Positions 16,963 through 25,790 of a stretch of DNA of 64,000 bases are shown here, piece by piece. Position 1 is the first letter of the stretch; every line of letters begins with the position of its first letter. The stretch spans positions 1 through 64,000 of the forward strand of contig JACRAU010000022.1 of assembly GCA_016234655.1 (NCBI GenBank). The letters run 5' to 3'. The notes beneath the pieces were generated by a model. It was not told the DNA's origin and made no database searches. It saw only the letters and a list, made by a program, of their open reading frames with translations. This DNA comes from Betaproteobacteria bacterium. GTDB lineage: Bacteria > Pseudomonadota > Gammaproteobacteria > Burkholderiales > Thiobacillaceae. The position numbers and the translations under genes are program-made.

Positions 16963-17850
16963 ATGACCGCCTGGGCCGAGATCGCGGAACAGATCGGCCA
17001 GGCGACCGGCCGGCCCTTCCGCATCCGCCGGCACGACAGCGCCGGCGGCGGCTGTATCAACGAAGCCTATGCGCTGCATGACACCGAGGGCCAGCGCTAT
17101 TTCGTCAAGCTCAACGACGCCCGCAAGGCGCGCATGTTCGCGGCCGAGGCCGAAGGGCTAAAAGATATCCTGAGCAGCCGCACCTTGCGTGCGCCAACCC
17201 CGATCTGCTGGGGTGCCGCCGCCGGCCAGGCCTATCTAGTGTTGGAATATCTCGAACTCGACAACCGGGGCAGCGCCGCCCGGCTCGGCCAGCAGTTGGC
17301 CGCCATGCACCGCACGACCCAAGCCCAATTCGGCTGGCGCATGGCCAACACCATCGGCGACACCCCGCAATCGAATACGCCTTGCGGCGACTGGATCGAG
17401 TTCTGGCGCGACCGCCGGCTGCACCACCAACTACGCCTGGCCGCCGGCAACGGCGCCCCGCGCCGACTGCTGGACAAAAGCGAGCGGCTACTGGGCGGGC
17501 TGGAGGCCTTCTTCACCGACTACCGACCCGACCCCTCGCTCCTACACGGCGACCTCTGGGGCGGCAATTTCGGCCTCGCCGATGGCGAGCCGGTGGTATT
17601 CGACCCGGCCGTCTACTACGGCGACCGCGAGGCCGATCTAGCCATGACCGAGCTGTTCGGCGGCTTCGGGCCCGATTTCTACGCAGCCTACCGCGAGGCC
17701 TGGCCGCTAGACCCGGGCTATGCCGTGCGCAAGACCTTGTACAACCTGTATCACGTGCTAAACCATTTCAATATGTTCGGCGGGGCTTATGCCGCCCAGG
17801 CCGAGGCCATGACCGAGCGCCTGCTGGCCGAAACCGGGCAACATCGTTAA
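16963..17850 (+). CDS. Fructosamine kinase family protein
   Basis: The 295-residue protein-kinase-like fold enzyme has the N-terminal glycine motif GGGCINEAY, the ATP-site lysine in RYFVKLNDA, the catalytic segment LLHGDLWGGNFG and the metal-binding FDPAVYYGDREADLAM. Family members phosphorylate ketoamine adducts on proteins or small molecules, so the likely role is repair of glycation. The DUF971 gene lies directly upstream. Length is normal for the family. Confidence 0.9.
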   Translation: MTAWAEIAEQIGQATGRPFRIRRHDSAGGGCINEAYALHDTEGQRYFVKLNDARKARMFAAEAEGLKDILSSRTLRAPTPICWGAAAGQAYLVLEYLELDNRGSAARLGQQLAAMHRTTQAQFGWRMANTIGDTPQSNTPCGDWIEFWRDRRLHHQLRLAAGNGAPRRLLDKSERLLGGLEAFFTDYRPDPSLLHGDLWGGNFGLADGEPVVFDPAVYYGDREADLAMTELFGGFGPDFYAAYREAWPLDPGYAVRKTLYNLYHVLNHFNMFGGAYAAQAEAMTERLLAETGQHR

Positions 17851-17854
17851 TGCC

Positions 17855-17883
17855 TTGCCCTATCGAAATTTTTCAGGGATAAT
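17855..17883 (+). promoter_or_regulatory. Sigma-70 promoter of rpmE
   Basis: TTGCCC (-35) and GATAAT (-10) are separated by 17 bp and lie about 36 bp before the rpmE start codon. Confidence 0.6.
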
Positions 17884-17919
17884 CGCGCCCTTTCCGAATT
17901 GAGTACTGGAAGGCCCGTC

Positions 17920-18123
17920 ATGAAATCCGGCATCCATCCCGAATACAACGATATCCAGGTCACCTGTGGCTGCGGCAATAGCTTCACCACCCGCTCGACC
18001 ATGAACAAGGCCCTGGCCGTGGAAGTCTGCTCCTCCTGCCACCCGTTCTACACCGGCAAGCAGAAGATCGTCGACACCGCCGGCCGCGTCGAGAAGTTCC
18101 GCCAGAAATACGGCAAGAAATAA
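17920..18123 (+). CDS. rpmE: 50S ribosomal protein L31 (zinc-binding type)
   Basis: The 67-residue protein begins [12 protein letters not shown] and keeps the four zinc cysteines of the C+ form (CGCG near residue 16 and CSSC near residue 37). It is part of the large ribosomal subunit. GGAAGG lies 6 nt before ATG 17920. It has its own promoter and terminator. Confidence 0.97.
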   Translation: MKSGIHPEYNDIQVTCGCGNSFTTRSTMNKALAVEVCSSCHPFYTGKQKIVDTAGRVEKFRQKYGKK

Positions 18124-18144
18124 GCCGGCACCAGGCCATTCGAG

Positions 18145-18170
18145 AAAGGCAGCTTAGGGCTGCCTTTTTT
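18145..18170 (+). terminator. Intrinsic terminator of rpmE
   Basis: The stem AAAGGCAGC/GCTGCCTTT has a 5-nt loop and a T-tract, 22 bp after the rpmE stop codon. Confidence 0.9.
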
Positions 18171-18179
18171 ATTCATACC

Positions 18180-18341
18180 AGTGGTCTGCTTTTGAAATGG
18201 CGGGACAAATGAAACGGATGGATTTTTTCGCAGGGCAAGGCGCGAGGAGGCGCCATAGCCGAGACTATGGCAACGACGAGCAACGCCGCCATGCGGAAAA
18301 AGTCGCCGTTTCATGTTCTGGTATTTCGAAAGCAGACCACT
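18180..18341. mobile_element. 162-bp foldback element (MITE-like)
   Basis: The ends are 19-bp inverted repeats with one mismatch: AGTGGTCTGCTTTTGAAAT (18180-18198) and the complement of 18323-18341. Pairing continues inward in imperfect form (ATGAAACGG.. and the complement of ..CGTTTCAT). The exact centre is a small hairpin, GCCATAG-CCGAGA-CTATGGC (18252-18271). No transposase or obvious target duplication is seen. It lies between the rpmE terminator and the next start codon and leaves almost no leader for that gene. Confidence 0.7.
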
Positions 18342-18347
18342 AGGCCC

Positions 18348-19898
18348 ATGCATGCCCTGACGTCACGCAAGACCCTCCTGCTGTTCGCGCTGATGGCGCT
18401 ATGGGCCTTCCATGGCCTGACCGGGCGCGATGCCTGGAAGGCCGAGGAGGCCATCGCCCTCGGCAACATCCTCGACTGGCTGGACAAGGGCCACGCCCAC
18501 GTCCATGCCGTCCCGCTGCATACCCTGCTCGGCGGCCTGTCCGCCCAAGCCCTCGGCCCCTGGCTCGACATCCAGGACGCCGCCCGGCTGGCCAGCGGCC
18601 TGTTCACGCTCGTCGCCCTCGCTTGTACCGGACTGGCGGCGCGCGCCCTGTTCGGCCCCGGCTTCGGCCCCGCCGCGACGCTGTTGCTGATGGGCGCCTT
18701 CGGCCTGATGCTGCGCGCCCACGCCCTGTTGCCGGACAGCCTGCAACTGGCCGCCTATGCCATGCTGCTCCATGGCGCCGCCCTCGGCCGCGAGCGGACG
18801 CGCCCCGCCGCCGTGCTGATCGCGCTGGCCCTGTTCGCGTTGACCTTGCTCGATGGCCTATCCGACCTCGTCCTCGGCCTGCTGATCCTGCTCTTGCCCG
18901 CCTTCTCGCGCGATTGGCGCGAACGCGGCTATCGGCAAACCCTCGCCGCCGGCATCGCCGCCGGCCTGGCGCTGGTCGCGGCCTATCTGGCCTGGTTGGC
19001 GGCCAATGGCGGCCTGGGCGTTTGGCTGGACGGCCACGGCCTGGCCGGCCTGCTGCCGGTCAATAACCCCGGCCGCCTGATTTCGCTCTTGGCCTGGGCC
19101 GCCTGGCCGGTTTGGCCGCTGGCGCTGTGGGCCGTGTGGCACGAGCACAAGCGCCTGGGCCGCGCGAGCGAATTGCACCTGCCCTTGGCGGGCGTGGCCG
19201 TGTTGTTCTATGCGGCCCTGACTTCCGGCTTCACCCGCGACGGCAGCGCCCTGCCCCTGCTCGCGCCCTCGAGCCTGCTCGCCGCCTATGCCATCGGCCA
19301 CCTGCGACGCGGCGCGGCCCAGGCCTTCTACTGGTTCGGCGTGCTCTGCTTCCTGTTCTTCATCGCGATCTTCTGGCTGCATTTCGCCGCCTTGGAATGG
19401 GGCTGGCCGCCGCGCCTGGCCGAGCGCCTGGCGCGCATGACGCCGGACTACCAAAGCGGCACGGTCGGCGGCTTCGGCCTTGGCCTGGCCGCGGCCGTAA
19501 CGCTGGCCTGGCTGATCGCCATCCCCTTGTTCCCGCGCGCCAAACTGCGCCCCGCCCTGGTCTGGGCCACCGGCATGACCATGACCTGGCTGCTGTTCAT
19601 GACCCTGTTCCGACCCTGGGGCGAGGCCGGCTGGGCCTGGCGGCCGGTGCTGGCCGACCTGGACCGGCAATTGCCGGCGACGGCTTGCCTGCGAGCCGAG
19701 GTCGCGCCCGACACGGCGGTCATGCTGCGCTACCGCCTGCCGCGACGCCTGGGCACGCAGTGCGATTACCTGCTGATTCAAGGCCGGCAGGACGAGGCCG
19801 TCGCCCCCGGCCCGGAATACGAGTTCGTCTGGCTGGGCCAGCGCCCGCGCGAAAAGGACCAGACCTTGCGGCTCTACCGGCATGTCGCGGCGCCCTGA
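18348..19898 (+). CDS. Polytopic membrane glycosyltransferase-like protein (GT39/ArnT type)
   Basis: The 516-residue protein has about 11-12 hydrophobic helices. Its N-terminal loop (FHGLTGRDAWKAEEAIALGNILDW) carries the Asp-x-x-Lys/Glu-rich pattern of PMT/ArnT-type lipid-linked sugar transferases, and a periplasmic C-terminal domain follows the last helix. The likely task is to move a sugar from a polyprenyl-phosphate donor to an envelope acceptor. ATG 18348 was chosen because any longer in-frame start would run back into the foldback element. The last 17 bp overlap mobA, an unrelated pathway, so the overlap is probably just compact packing. Specific function is uncertain. Confidence 0.65.
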   Translation: MHALTSRKTLLLFALMALWAFHGLTGRDAWKAEEAIALGNILDWLDKGHAHVHAVPLHTLLGGLSAQALGPWLDIQDAARLASGLFTLVALACTGLAARALFGPGFGPAATLLLMGAFGLMLRAHALLPDSLQLAAYAMLLHGAALGRERTRPAAVLIALALFALTLLDGLSDLVLGLLILLLPAFSRDWRERGYRQTLAAGIAAGLALVAAYLAWLAANGGLGVWLDGHGLAGLLPVNNPGRLISLLAWAAWPVWPLALWAVWHEHKRLGRASELHLPLAGVAVLFYAALTSGFTRDGSALPLLAPSSLLAAYAIGHLRRGAAQAFYWFGVLCFLFFIAIFWLHFAALEWGWPPRLAERLARMTPDYQSGTVGGFGLGLAAAVTLAWLIAIPLFPRAKLRPALVWATGMTMTWLLFMTLFRPWGEAGWAWRPVLADLDRQLPATACLRAEVAPDTAVMLRYRLPRRLGTQCDYLLIQGRQDEAVAPGPEYEFVWLGQRPREKDQTLRLYRHVAAP

Positions 19899-20481
19899 AA
19901 TCTCCGCCATCGTGCTGGCCGGCGGCCAAGCCCGGCGCATGGATGGGCAAGACAAGGGCCTGATCCCACTCGAAGGCCGGCCGCTGATCGCCTGGGTATT
20001 GGAACGCCTGGCGCCGCAGGCCGATGAAATCGTCGTCAGCGCCAATCGCCATTGGGATGAATATGCCCGCTTCGGCCATCCGGTCGTCGGCGACGCCTCG
20101 GCCGATTATCGCGGGCCGCTGGCCGGCATCCATGCCGCCGGCCAACACGCCAAGGGAGAATGGCTGCTGGTCGCGCCGTGCGACACCCCGTTCCTGCCGA
20201 ACGATCTGGCCCAACGTCTGCTCGCCCGGGCCCGGGCCGAGGGCGCGCGCCTCGCCTGCGCCGCCGATGACGCGCAAGTCCACCCCACGACCATGCTGAT
20301 GCATCGCGATCTATTGGACAGCCTGGGGGAATATCTCGCCCGTGGGCAATTCAAGGTGCGTGCCTGGCAAGCGGAGAACGGCTGCGCGGTCGCGCGCTTC
20401 ACGGACGACGCGCATGCCTTCATGAACATCAACAGCCCGGACGATCTCGCCGCCGCGCGGCGGATAGCCGCCAGGGTTTGA
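19882..20481 (+). CDS. mobA: Molybdenum cofactor guanylyltransferase
   Basis: The 199-residue nucleotidyltransferase has the GTP-binding signature LAGGQARRMDGQDKGLIPL, plus GPLAGIHAAG and a metal-site segment (VAPCDTPFLPNDL). It adds GMP to molybdopterin to make the dinucleotide form used by DMSO-reductase-family enzymes, such as the nitrate reductase encoded near 35-37 kb. It overlaps the previous gene by 17 bp. Confidence 0.93.
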   Translation: MSRRPEISAIVLAGGQARRMDGQDKGLIPLEGRPLIAWVLERLAPQADEIVVSANRHWDEYARFGHPVVGDASADYRGPLAGIHAAGQHAKGEWLLVAPCDTPFLPNDLAQRLLARARAEGARLACAADDAQVHPTTMLMHRDLLDSLGEYLARGQFKVRAWQAENGCAVARFTDDAHAFMNINSPDDLAAARRIAARV

Positions 20482-20508
20482 CGCAGCCTTGCGCTGCGCC
20501 AGTCTGGA

Positions 20509-20898
20509 TTACAGCGCGCCCATCACCCGTTGCAGTTTCTCGCGCACCTCGCCGGCCAGCTCGGCGATGCCGGGCTTGTCCAGCAGCGGCAACACGGCCT
20601 GCGGATCCATGAACTCGACGCGCACGGTACCGGCCTCGTCCTGGCGCACCACCACGTTGCACGGCAGCAACATGCCGATCTCGGGCTCGGCGCTGATGCC
20701 ACGGTGCGCCAAGGCGGGGTTGCAGGCGCCGAGGATACGGTAGGGGGGCATGTCCTTATCCAGCTTCTTCTTCAGGGTGCCGGCGACATCGATCTCGGTC
20801 AGCACGCCGAAGCCCTCCGTCTGCAAGGCGGCGGTCACCTTGGTCACCGCTTCGTCGAAACTCATATCCACATTCTTGCCAAAACCGATCTTGCTCAT
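20509..20898 (-). CDS. DUF302 domain protein
   Basis: The 129-residue cytoplasmic protein is a single DUF302 domain, with SFDEAVTKVTAALQTEGFGVLTEIDV, YRILGACNPALAH and GMLLPCNVVVRQDEAG. The family is widespread in sulfur and metal oxidisers; its function is unknown. The CNPALAH and LLPCN cysteines are typical. It stands alone after a terminator and converges on mobA. Confidence 0.88.
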   Translation of the reverse strand: MSKIGFGKNVDMSFDEAVTKVTAALQTEGFGVLTEIDVAGTLKKKLDKDMPPYRILGACNPALAHRGISAEPEIGMLLPCNVVVRQDEAGTVRVEFMDPQAVLPLLDKPGIAELAGEVREKLQRVMGAL

Positions 20899-20926
20899 TT
20901 GTATCCCTTGATCTCTGGTTCGTCGG

Positions 20927-20954
20927 AAAAACAGGGGGCCGCGATCACGGCCCC
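20927..20954 (-). terminator. Intrinsic terminator downstream of uvrD
   Basis: Read on the minus strand, GGGGCCG-TGATCG-CGGCCCC is followed by CTGTTTTT. It ends the uvrD transcript before the DUF302 gene. The 100 bp between it and the uvrD stop hold no convincing gene. Confidence 0.7.
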
Positions 20955-21088
20955 TCGGATGGACGGATTATCCCACCGTTTACCGCCATCCCTCTAGTCG
21001 ATGCCCCGATCGAGTATCCAGAGGTAATGGCCGTCCTTCCCCGTCAACCGCGCGCGATGCGCATCCGCGCCGAGAAACCGCCGGTCCG

Positions 21089-23290
21089 TCAGCAGGCCGA
21101 CAGCCGCGCGTATTCCAGGATGAACCACTTGTCGCCGACCCTGGGGAAACTCACCCGAATCTCCGTTTCCGCTCCCTGGCCCTGGTAGCCGGCGACCACG
21201 CCTTCGCCATAGCGCGCGTGCTGAACGCGCGCGCCCACCCGATAGGGCATCGCCGCCGCACGGCTCGCTTGTGCCGGTGCGGCTTCGTGGCTTTCGCCCG
21301 CCGACGACATGCCGCCGCGCCAGCCGGCGATGCTTTGCACCAAGGCCTCGGGGATCTCGCGCAGGAAGCGCGACGGCAGACCGTAGCGCAATTGCCCGTG
21401 CAGCATGCGACTGGCGGCGTGGGTCAGATACAGGCGTTGGCGCGCGCGAGTGATGGCGACATACATCAAGCGCCGCTCCTCTTCCAGCCCGTCGAGCTCG
21501 GTCAGGCTATTTTCATGCGGGAACAAGGCCTCTTCCAAGCCGGTGATGAACACCGCCATGAACTCCAGGCCCTTGGCCGCATGCACCGTCATCAACTGCA
21601 CCGCGTCCTGGCCGGCCTGGGCCTCGTGCTCGCCGGCCTCCAGCGCGGCATGGGCCAAAAAGTCGGCCAGCTCCTGGCTCTGGCCATGGCCGTCCGCCAA
21701 GGCGGACTTAACATCGGCCATGCCGATGTTAGCCTCCACCGAAACTGCGTTTTCGGCCTCGCCGGAAAAAGCCGTGGCGGCGTTGGTCAATTCGTTCAGG
21801 TTCTCGATGCGGTCCTCGCCGTCGCGTTCCGATTTGTAGTGCTCGATCAAGCCGGAACGCGCGACGACATGCTCGACCTGCTCGGCCAGGCTCATGCCTT
21901 GAATCTCGCCACCCAAGGCCTCGATCAATTGCACGAAGCCGGCCAGGCCCTTCTTGCCCGCGCCCTGGGCGCAAGCCGCGGCCCACAGGCTGGTGCCGCC
22001 GGCACGGGCGGCGGCGTCGATCGCCTCCACCGTGCGGGCGCCGACGCCACGGGTGGGGAAATTCACCACCCGCAGGAAGGCGTTGTCGTCCTCGTGGTTG
22101 GCGACCAAGCGCAGATAGGCCAGGGCATGCTTGATCTCGGCCCGCTCGAAGAAGCGCAGGCCGCCGTAGACCCGATAAGGCAGGCCGGCGGAAAACAGCG
22201 CATGTTCGATCGCGCGCGACTGGGCGTTGGAACGGTAGAGCACGGCGATGTCGATATAGCGCATGCCGTCGCGGCGCAGGGCCTGCGCCTCCTCGACCAC
22301 GAAGCGCGCCTCGTCGGTGTCGCTGGCCGCCTCGTAATGGCGGATCGGCTCGCCGCGCCCGGCCTCGGTCCACAGGTCCTTGCCTAGGCGGTTCTCGTTG
22401 TGGCCGATCACCGCATTGGCGGCATCGAGGATGGTGCCGAAGGAGCGATAGTTCTGGGTCAACTTGACGACCTCGGCGATGCCCATCTCTCTTTGGAACA
22501 GGGCCATATTCGCCACATCGGCGCCACGGAAGGCGTAGATCGACTGGTCGTCGTCGCCGACCGCGAAGATCGCATTCTCCGGCGCGCGCAAGAGCTTGAG
22601 CCAATCGTATTGCAGGCGGCTGGTGTCCTGGAATTCGTCGACCAGGATATGGCGGAAGCGCTCCTGGTAGTGCTCGCGCAGCAGCGCATTGCGCGACAGC
22701 AGTTCGAAAGAGCGCAGCAACAATTCGGCGAAATCGACCACGCCTTCGCGCTTGCACTGGGCATCGTACTCGGCGTAATACTCGGCCAGGCGCCGGGTGT
22801 AGGGGTCGTAGGCCTCGATCCTGTCGGCCCGCAGGCCGGCCTCCTTGTTCATGTTGACGAAGGCCTGCACCTTGCGCGGCTCGTATTTCTCGGTGTCGAC
22901 GTTGAGCGCCTTCAATACCCGCTTCACCGCCGACAGTTGGTCCTGGCTGTCCAATATCTGGAACAATTGCGGCAGGCCGGCGTCGCGGTGGTGGGCGCGC
23001 AGCAGGCGGTTGCAAAGGCCGTGGAAGGTGCCGATCCACATGCCTCGGGTGTTGATCGGCAGCATGGCCGACAAGCGGGTGAACATCTCGCGCGCGGCCT
23101 TGTTGGTGAAGGTCACCGCCAACACGCCCATGGGCGACACCTGGCCGGTCTGGATCAGCCAGGCGATGCGGGTAGTCAGGACGCGGGTCTTGCCCGAGCC
23201 GGCGCCGGCCAATACCAGGGCCGAGCCCTTTTCCCAAGTCACGGCACGGAGTTGCTCGGGGTTGAGGCCCGTTAGGAGGTCGTTAGGCAT
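21089..23290 (-). CDS. uvrD: DNA helicase II (UvrD/PcrA type)
   Basis: The 733-residue superfamily 1 helicase acts in excision and mismatch repair. Motifs are in order: AGAGSGKTRVLTTRIAW, ILVDEFQDTSRLQYDW, GDDDQSIYAFRGADV, LTQNYRSFGTIL, TVHAAKGLEFMAV and YVAITRARQRLYL. The C-terminal Tudor-like tail of UvrD is present (VGARVQHARYGEGVVAGYQG..WFILEYARL). ATG 23290 is followed by PNDLLTGLNPEQLRAV, the normal UvrD N-terminus. It is divergent from the MoaD-like gene. Confidence 0.95.
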   Translation of the reverse strand: MPNDLLTGLNPEQLRAVTWEKGSALVLAGAGSGKTRVLTTRIAWLIQTGQVSPMGVLAVTFTNKAAREMFTRLSAMLPINTRGMWIGTFHGLCNRLLRAHHRDAGLPQLFQILDSQDQLSAVKRVLKALNVDTEKYEPRKVQAFVNMNKEAGLRADRIEAYDPYTRRLAEYYAEYDAQCKREGVVDFAELLLRSFELLSRNALLREHYQERFRHILVDEFQDTSRLQYDWLKLLRAPENAIFAVGDDDQSIYAFRGADVANMALFQREMGIAEVVKLTQNYRSFGTILDAANAVIGHNENRLGKDLWTEAGRGEPIRHYEAASDTDEARFVVEEAQALRRDGMRYIDIAVLYRSNAQSRAIEHALFSAGLPYRVYGGLRFFERAEIKHALAYLRLVANHEDDNAFLRVVNFPTRGVGARTVEAIDAAARAGGTSLWAAACAQGAGKKGLAGFVQLIEALGGEIQGMSLAEQVEHVVARSGLIEHYKSERDGEDRIENLNELTNAATAFSGEAENAVSVEANIGMADVKSALADGHGQSQELADFLAHAALEAGEHEAQAGQDAVQLMTVHAAKGLEFMAVFITGLEEALFPHENSLTELDGLEEERRLMYVAITRARQRLYLTHAASRMLHGQLRYGLPSRFLREIPEALVQSIAGWRGGMSSAGESHEAAPAQASRAAAMPYRVGARVQHARYGEGVVAGYQGQGAETEIRVSFPRVGDKWFILEYARLSAC

Positions 23291-23372
23291 GGGAAGGCAA
23301 GTAATGCGGAGAAGCCGATTATATCGCCGCGACCAGGGGTAAAATCCCGCCATCGTAGAGAAGGCATACCCG

Positions 23373-23633
23373 ATGAACCCCATTACCGTGCTCTATTTCG
23401 GCGACCTGATGACCAAGCTGGAGATCGGCCGCGAGCAGTTGCGCCTGCCGGCCAGCGTCAAGGACATCGCCGGCCTGATGCGACTCTTGGCCGGACGCGG
23501 CGGCGCCTGGCAACAGGCCTTCGGCCAGCCGCGCCCGACCTTGCGCATCACCTTGAACAAAAAGGCGGCCCAGGCCTTGGACTCAGTCCAGCCCGACGAC
23601 GAAATCGCCTTCATCGAAGGCATTTCCCTTTAA
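23373..23633 (+). CDS. MoaD/ThiS-family beta-grasp protein lacking the C-terminal GlyGly
   Basis: The 86-residue protein has the ubiquitin-like pattern of MoaD/ThiS: ITVLYFGDL, LPASVKDIAGLMRLLAGRGG, RITLNKKAAQ and DSVQPDDEIAFIEGIS. It stops at ..EGISL, so the terminal Gly-Gly that is adenylated and thiocarboxylated in sulfur carriers is absent. It may be a non-catalytic relative or act in a protein complex. It is a single gene between uvrD and a chemoreceptor gene. Confidence 0.7.
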   Translation: MNPITVLYFGDLMTKLEIGREQLRLPASVKDIAGLMRLLAGRGGAWQQAFGQPRPTLRITLNKKAAQALDSVQPDDEIAFIEGISL

Positions 23634-23703
23634 GGGTCAGTATCGTTAAAATTCCGACGGGCCAAGGTCAATTTGACCCAACCGTGACTCTGGGGGAGAC
23701 GGA

Positions 23704-24927
23704 ATGAAGTGGATCATGAACTGGGCCGGGAGCCGCATCCGCAATAAGCTCCTGATCATCACCGGCACCGGCACCACCCTGGTGCTCGCGGCAGCCGCCT
23801 ACGGCTTCTGGAACACCTGGGACAATCTCCAGGCCATCCACGACAAGGAGGGGATGCAGGACATCCTGGTCACCCTGGTCTTGATGGGCATTGCCATCGT
23901 CGCCGCCTTCTTCTGGTTCCTGTGGTGGATCAACCGGGCCGTCGAACTGCCGACCCGCCGCCTGGTGGCCGATCTGGAACGCCTTGCCCGCGGCGATTTC
24001 TCCACTCCGATCGCCAGCGCCGGCTATGACGAAATCGGCGCTATCGCCAAAAGCGCCGAACACATCCGCACCGACCTGGGCCGCATCATCCAAGAGGTCA
24101 AGGCCTCGACCGAGGCCCTCTCCCAGGCCGCCGGCGAACTCAGCGACATCGCCCGCCAGGTATCGAACAGCTCTGCGGAACAAAGCGAAACGGCCGCCCT
24201 GGCCTCCTCCACGGTCGAGAACATGACCATCAGCATCTCCACCGTGGCCGACAGCGCCGATGAAGTGCAGCGGCTGTCCAACGAGAGCCTGAAGAGCACG
24301 CACGAAGGTAACGAAAAGGTCTCCGTGCTGATCGGCGAGATCGACATGGTGGAAAGCGCCATGCACGAGATCGCCAACTCGGTGCAAGAGTTCGTCGGCC
24401 GCGCCGCGCTGATCACCAACATGACCCAGCAGGTGAAAGACATCGCCGACCAGACCAACCTGCTGGCCTTGAACGCCGCGATCGAGGCGGCGCGCGCCGG
24501 CGAGCAAGGCCGGGGCTTCGCCGTGGTGGCCGACGAGGTACGCAAGCTGGCGGAAAAGTCGGCCCAGGCCGCCAGCGAGATCGACGGCGTCACCGGTTCG
24601 CTCAACCAGCAGTCGACCAGCGTCGGTCAGGCCATCGAGTCCGGCCAGCAATCCCTGCGTTCCAGCCTGGAATTCGTCGAGAACGTGGCCATGGTGCTGG
24701 CCGAGGCCAATAGCGCGGTGTCCCAAGCCAGCGAGGGCATGGGCAGCATCACCGGTGCGGTCAAGGAACAATCCGCCGCCAGCTCGCAGATCGCCAGCAA
24801 CGTCGAGCGCATCGCTTCCATGGCCGAGGCGAACAGCCAGGCCATCGCGCGCACGACCGAATCGGCCGACACCCTTAGCGGCCTGGCTTCGCGCCTGCAA
24901 TCGGCGACCAGCCGCTTGAAGATTTAA
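23704..24927 (+). CDS. Methyl-accepting chemotaxis protein without a periplasmic sensor domain
   Basis: The 407-residue protein has two transmembrane helices (about 16-36 and 58-78) joined by only about 22 residues, so no ligand-binding domain fits between them. A HAMP-like linker ([30 protein letters not shown]) and a full signalling coiled coil follow, with the conserved hairpin tip [18 protein letters not shown] and [17 protein letters not shown]. It would feed a CheA kinase, sensing membrane state or a partner protein. No C-terminal CheR-tether pentapeptide is present. Confidence 0.9.
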   Translation: MKWIMNWAGSRIRNKLLIITGTGTTLVLAAAAYGFWNTWDNLQAIHDKEGMQDILVTLVLMGIAIVAAFFWFLWWINRAVELPTRRLVADLERLARGDFSTPIASAGYDEIGAIAKSAEHIRTDLGRIIQEVKASTEALSQAAGELSDIARQVSNSSAEQSETAALASSTVENMTISISTVADSADEVQRLSNESLKSTHEGNEKVSVLIGEIDMVESAMHEIANSVQEFVGRAALITNMTQQVKDIADQTNLLALNAAIEAARAGEQGRGFAVVADEVRKLAEKSAQAASEIDGVTGSLNQQSTSVGQAIESGQQSLRSSLEFVENVAMVLAEANSAVSQASEGMGSITGAVKEQSAASSQIASNVERIASMAEANSQAIARTTESADTLSGLASRLQSATSRLKI

Positions 24928-24941
24928 ACGCCGGCGCAAAA

Positions 24942-24975
24942 AAACAAAAAGCCGCCCATGGGCGGCTTTTTGTTT
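24942..24975. terminator. Bidirectional intrinsic terminator
   Basis: A perfect 34-bp palindrome (AAACAAAAAGCCGCCCA and its complement) lies between the chemoreceptor and the convergent nrtD gene, with A- and T-tracts for both directions. Confidence 0.9.
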
Positions 24976-24983
24976 GGCCGTGC

Positions 24984-25775
24984 TCAGGCGGCGTGCTTCA
25001 TCTGCCTCTGATACAGAAACTCCAGCACCCGGCCGCGCAGTTGGTGATAACGCGGGTTGTCGGCCAGGGCCAGGCGGTTACGCGGGCGCGGCAGATCGAC
25101 GGCGAGCACCTCGCCGATGGTGGCTGACGGCCCATTGGTCATCATCACGATGCGGTCGGACAACAACACCGCCTCATCCACGTCGTGGGTGACCATCATC
25201 ACCGTGGCGCCGATTTCCTGGACGATGCGCATCAATTCGTCCTGCAGGCCGGCACGGGTCAGGGCATCGAGCGCGCCGAACGGCTCGTCCATCAGCAGGA
25301 CCTTGGGCTCCATGGCTAGGGCCCAGGCAATGCCGACGCGCTGCTTCATGCCGCCGGAAATCTCATTAGGCAATTTATGCATGGCATGCGCCAGACCCAC
25401 CAGGTCCAGCACCGCCTGCGTGCGCGCCTTGAGCTGCTTCTTCGACTCCTTGCCGCCGAACACCCGCTCGACCGCCAGGTAGACGTTGCCGAAGCAGGTG
25501 AGCCAAGGCAGCAGCGAGTGGTTCTGGAACACCACGGCGCGATCCGGCCCCGGCCCCTTGATCTCCCGGTCGCTCAACAACAACACGCCCGAACTGGGGT
25601 CGAGCAGGCCGGCCACCAGATTGAGCAAGGTCGACTTGCCGCAACCGGAGTGGCCGATCAGGGAGATGAATTCGCCCTGTTTCACGTTCAGGTTCACGTC
25701 GGTCAGCGCGACGAAGCGGCCTTTCTTGGTGTCGAACACCATCTCGGCATTTTCGATTTGCAGATATTTTTCCAC
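24984..25775 (-). CDS. nrtD: Nitrate ABC transporter, ATP-binding subunit
   Basis: The 263-residue ABC ATPase has Walker A GHSGCGKST, Q-loop VVFQNHSLLPW, signature ISGGMKQRVGIAWALAMEPK, Walker B VLLMDEPFGALD and H-loop MVTHDVDEA. It belongs to the nitrate/sulfonate/taurine class and sits directly after the permease gene, 15 bp apart. It powers nitrate import across the inner membrane. It is the last gene of the nrtA-nrtB-nrtD unit and ends at the shared terminator. Confidence 0.93.
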   Translation of the reverse strand: MEKYLQIENAEMVFDTKKGRFVALTDVNLNVKQGEFISLIGHSGCGKSTLLNLVAGLLDPSSGVLLLSDREIKGPGPDRAVVFQNHSLLPWLTCFGNVYLAVERVFGGKESKKQLKARTQAVLDLVGLAHAMHKLPNEISGGMKQRVGIAWALAMEPKVLLMDEPFGALDALTRAGLQDELMRIVQEIGATVMMVTHDVDEAVLLSDRIVMMTNGPSATIGEVLAVDLPRPRNRLALADNPRYHQLRGRVLEFLYQRQMKHAA

Positions 25776-25790
25776 GATGGCTCCTTCGCC

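Noticed and set aside
18267-18347. Longer N-terminus for the membrane glycosyltransferase
   Set aside because: Those codons lie inside the foldback element and do not resemble a signal anchor.
20994-21128. Possible 44-residue small gene after uvrD (GTG start, ending in LTGKDGHYLWILDRGID)
   Set aside because: The C-terminal half looks protein-like, but it begins inside uvrD, has no ribosome-binding site and no family I recognise.
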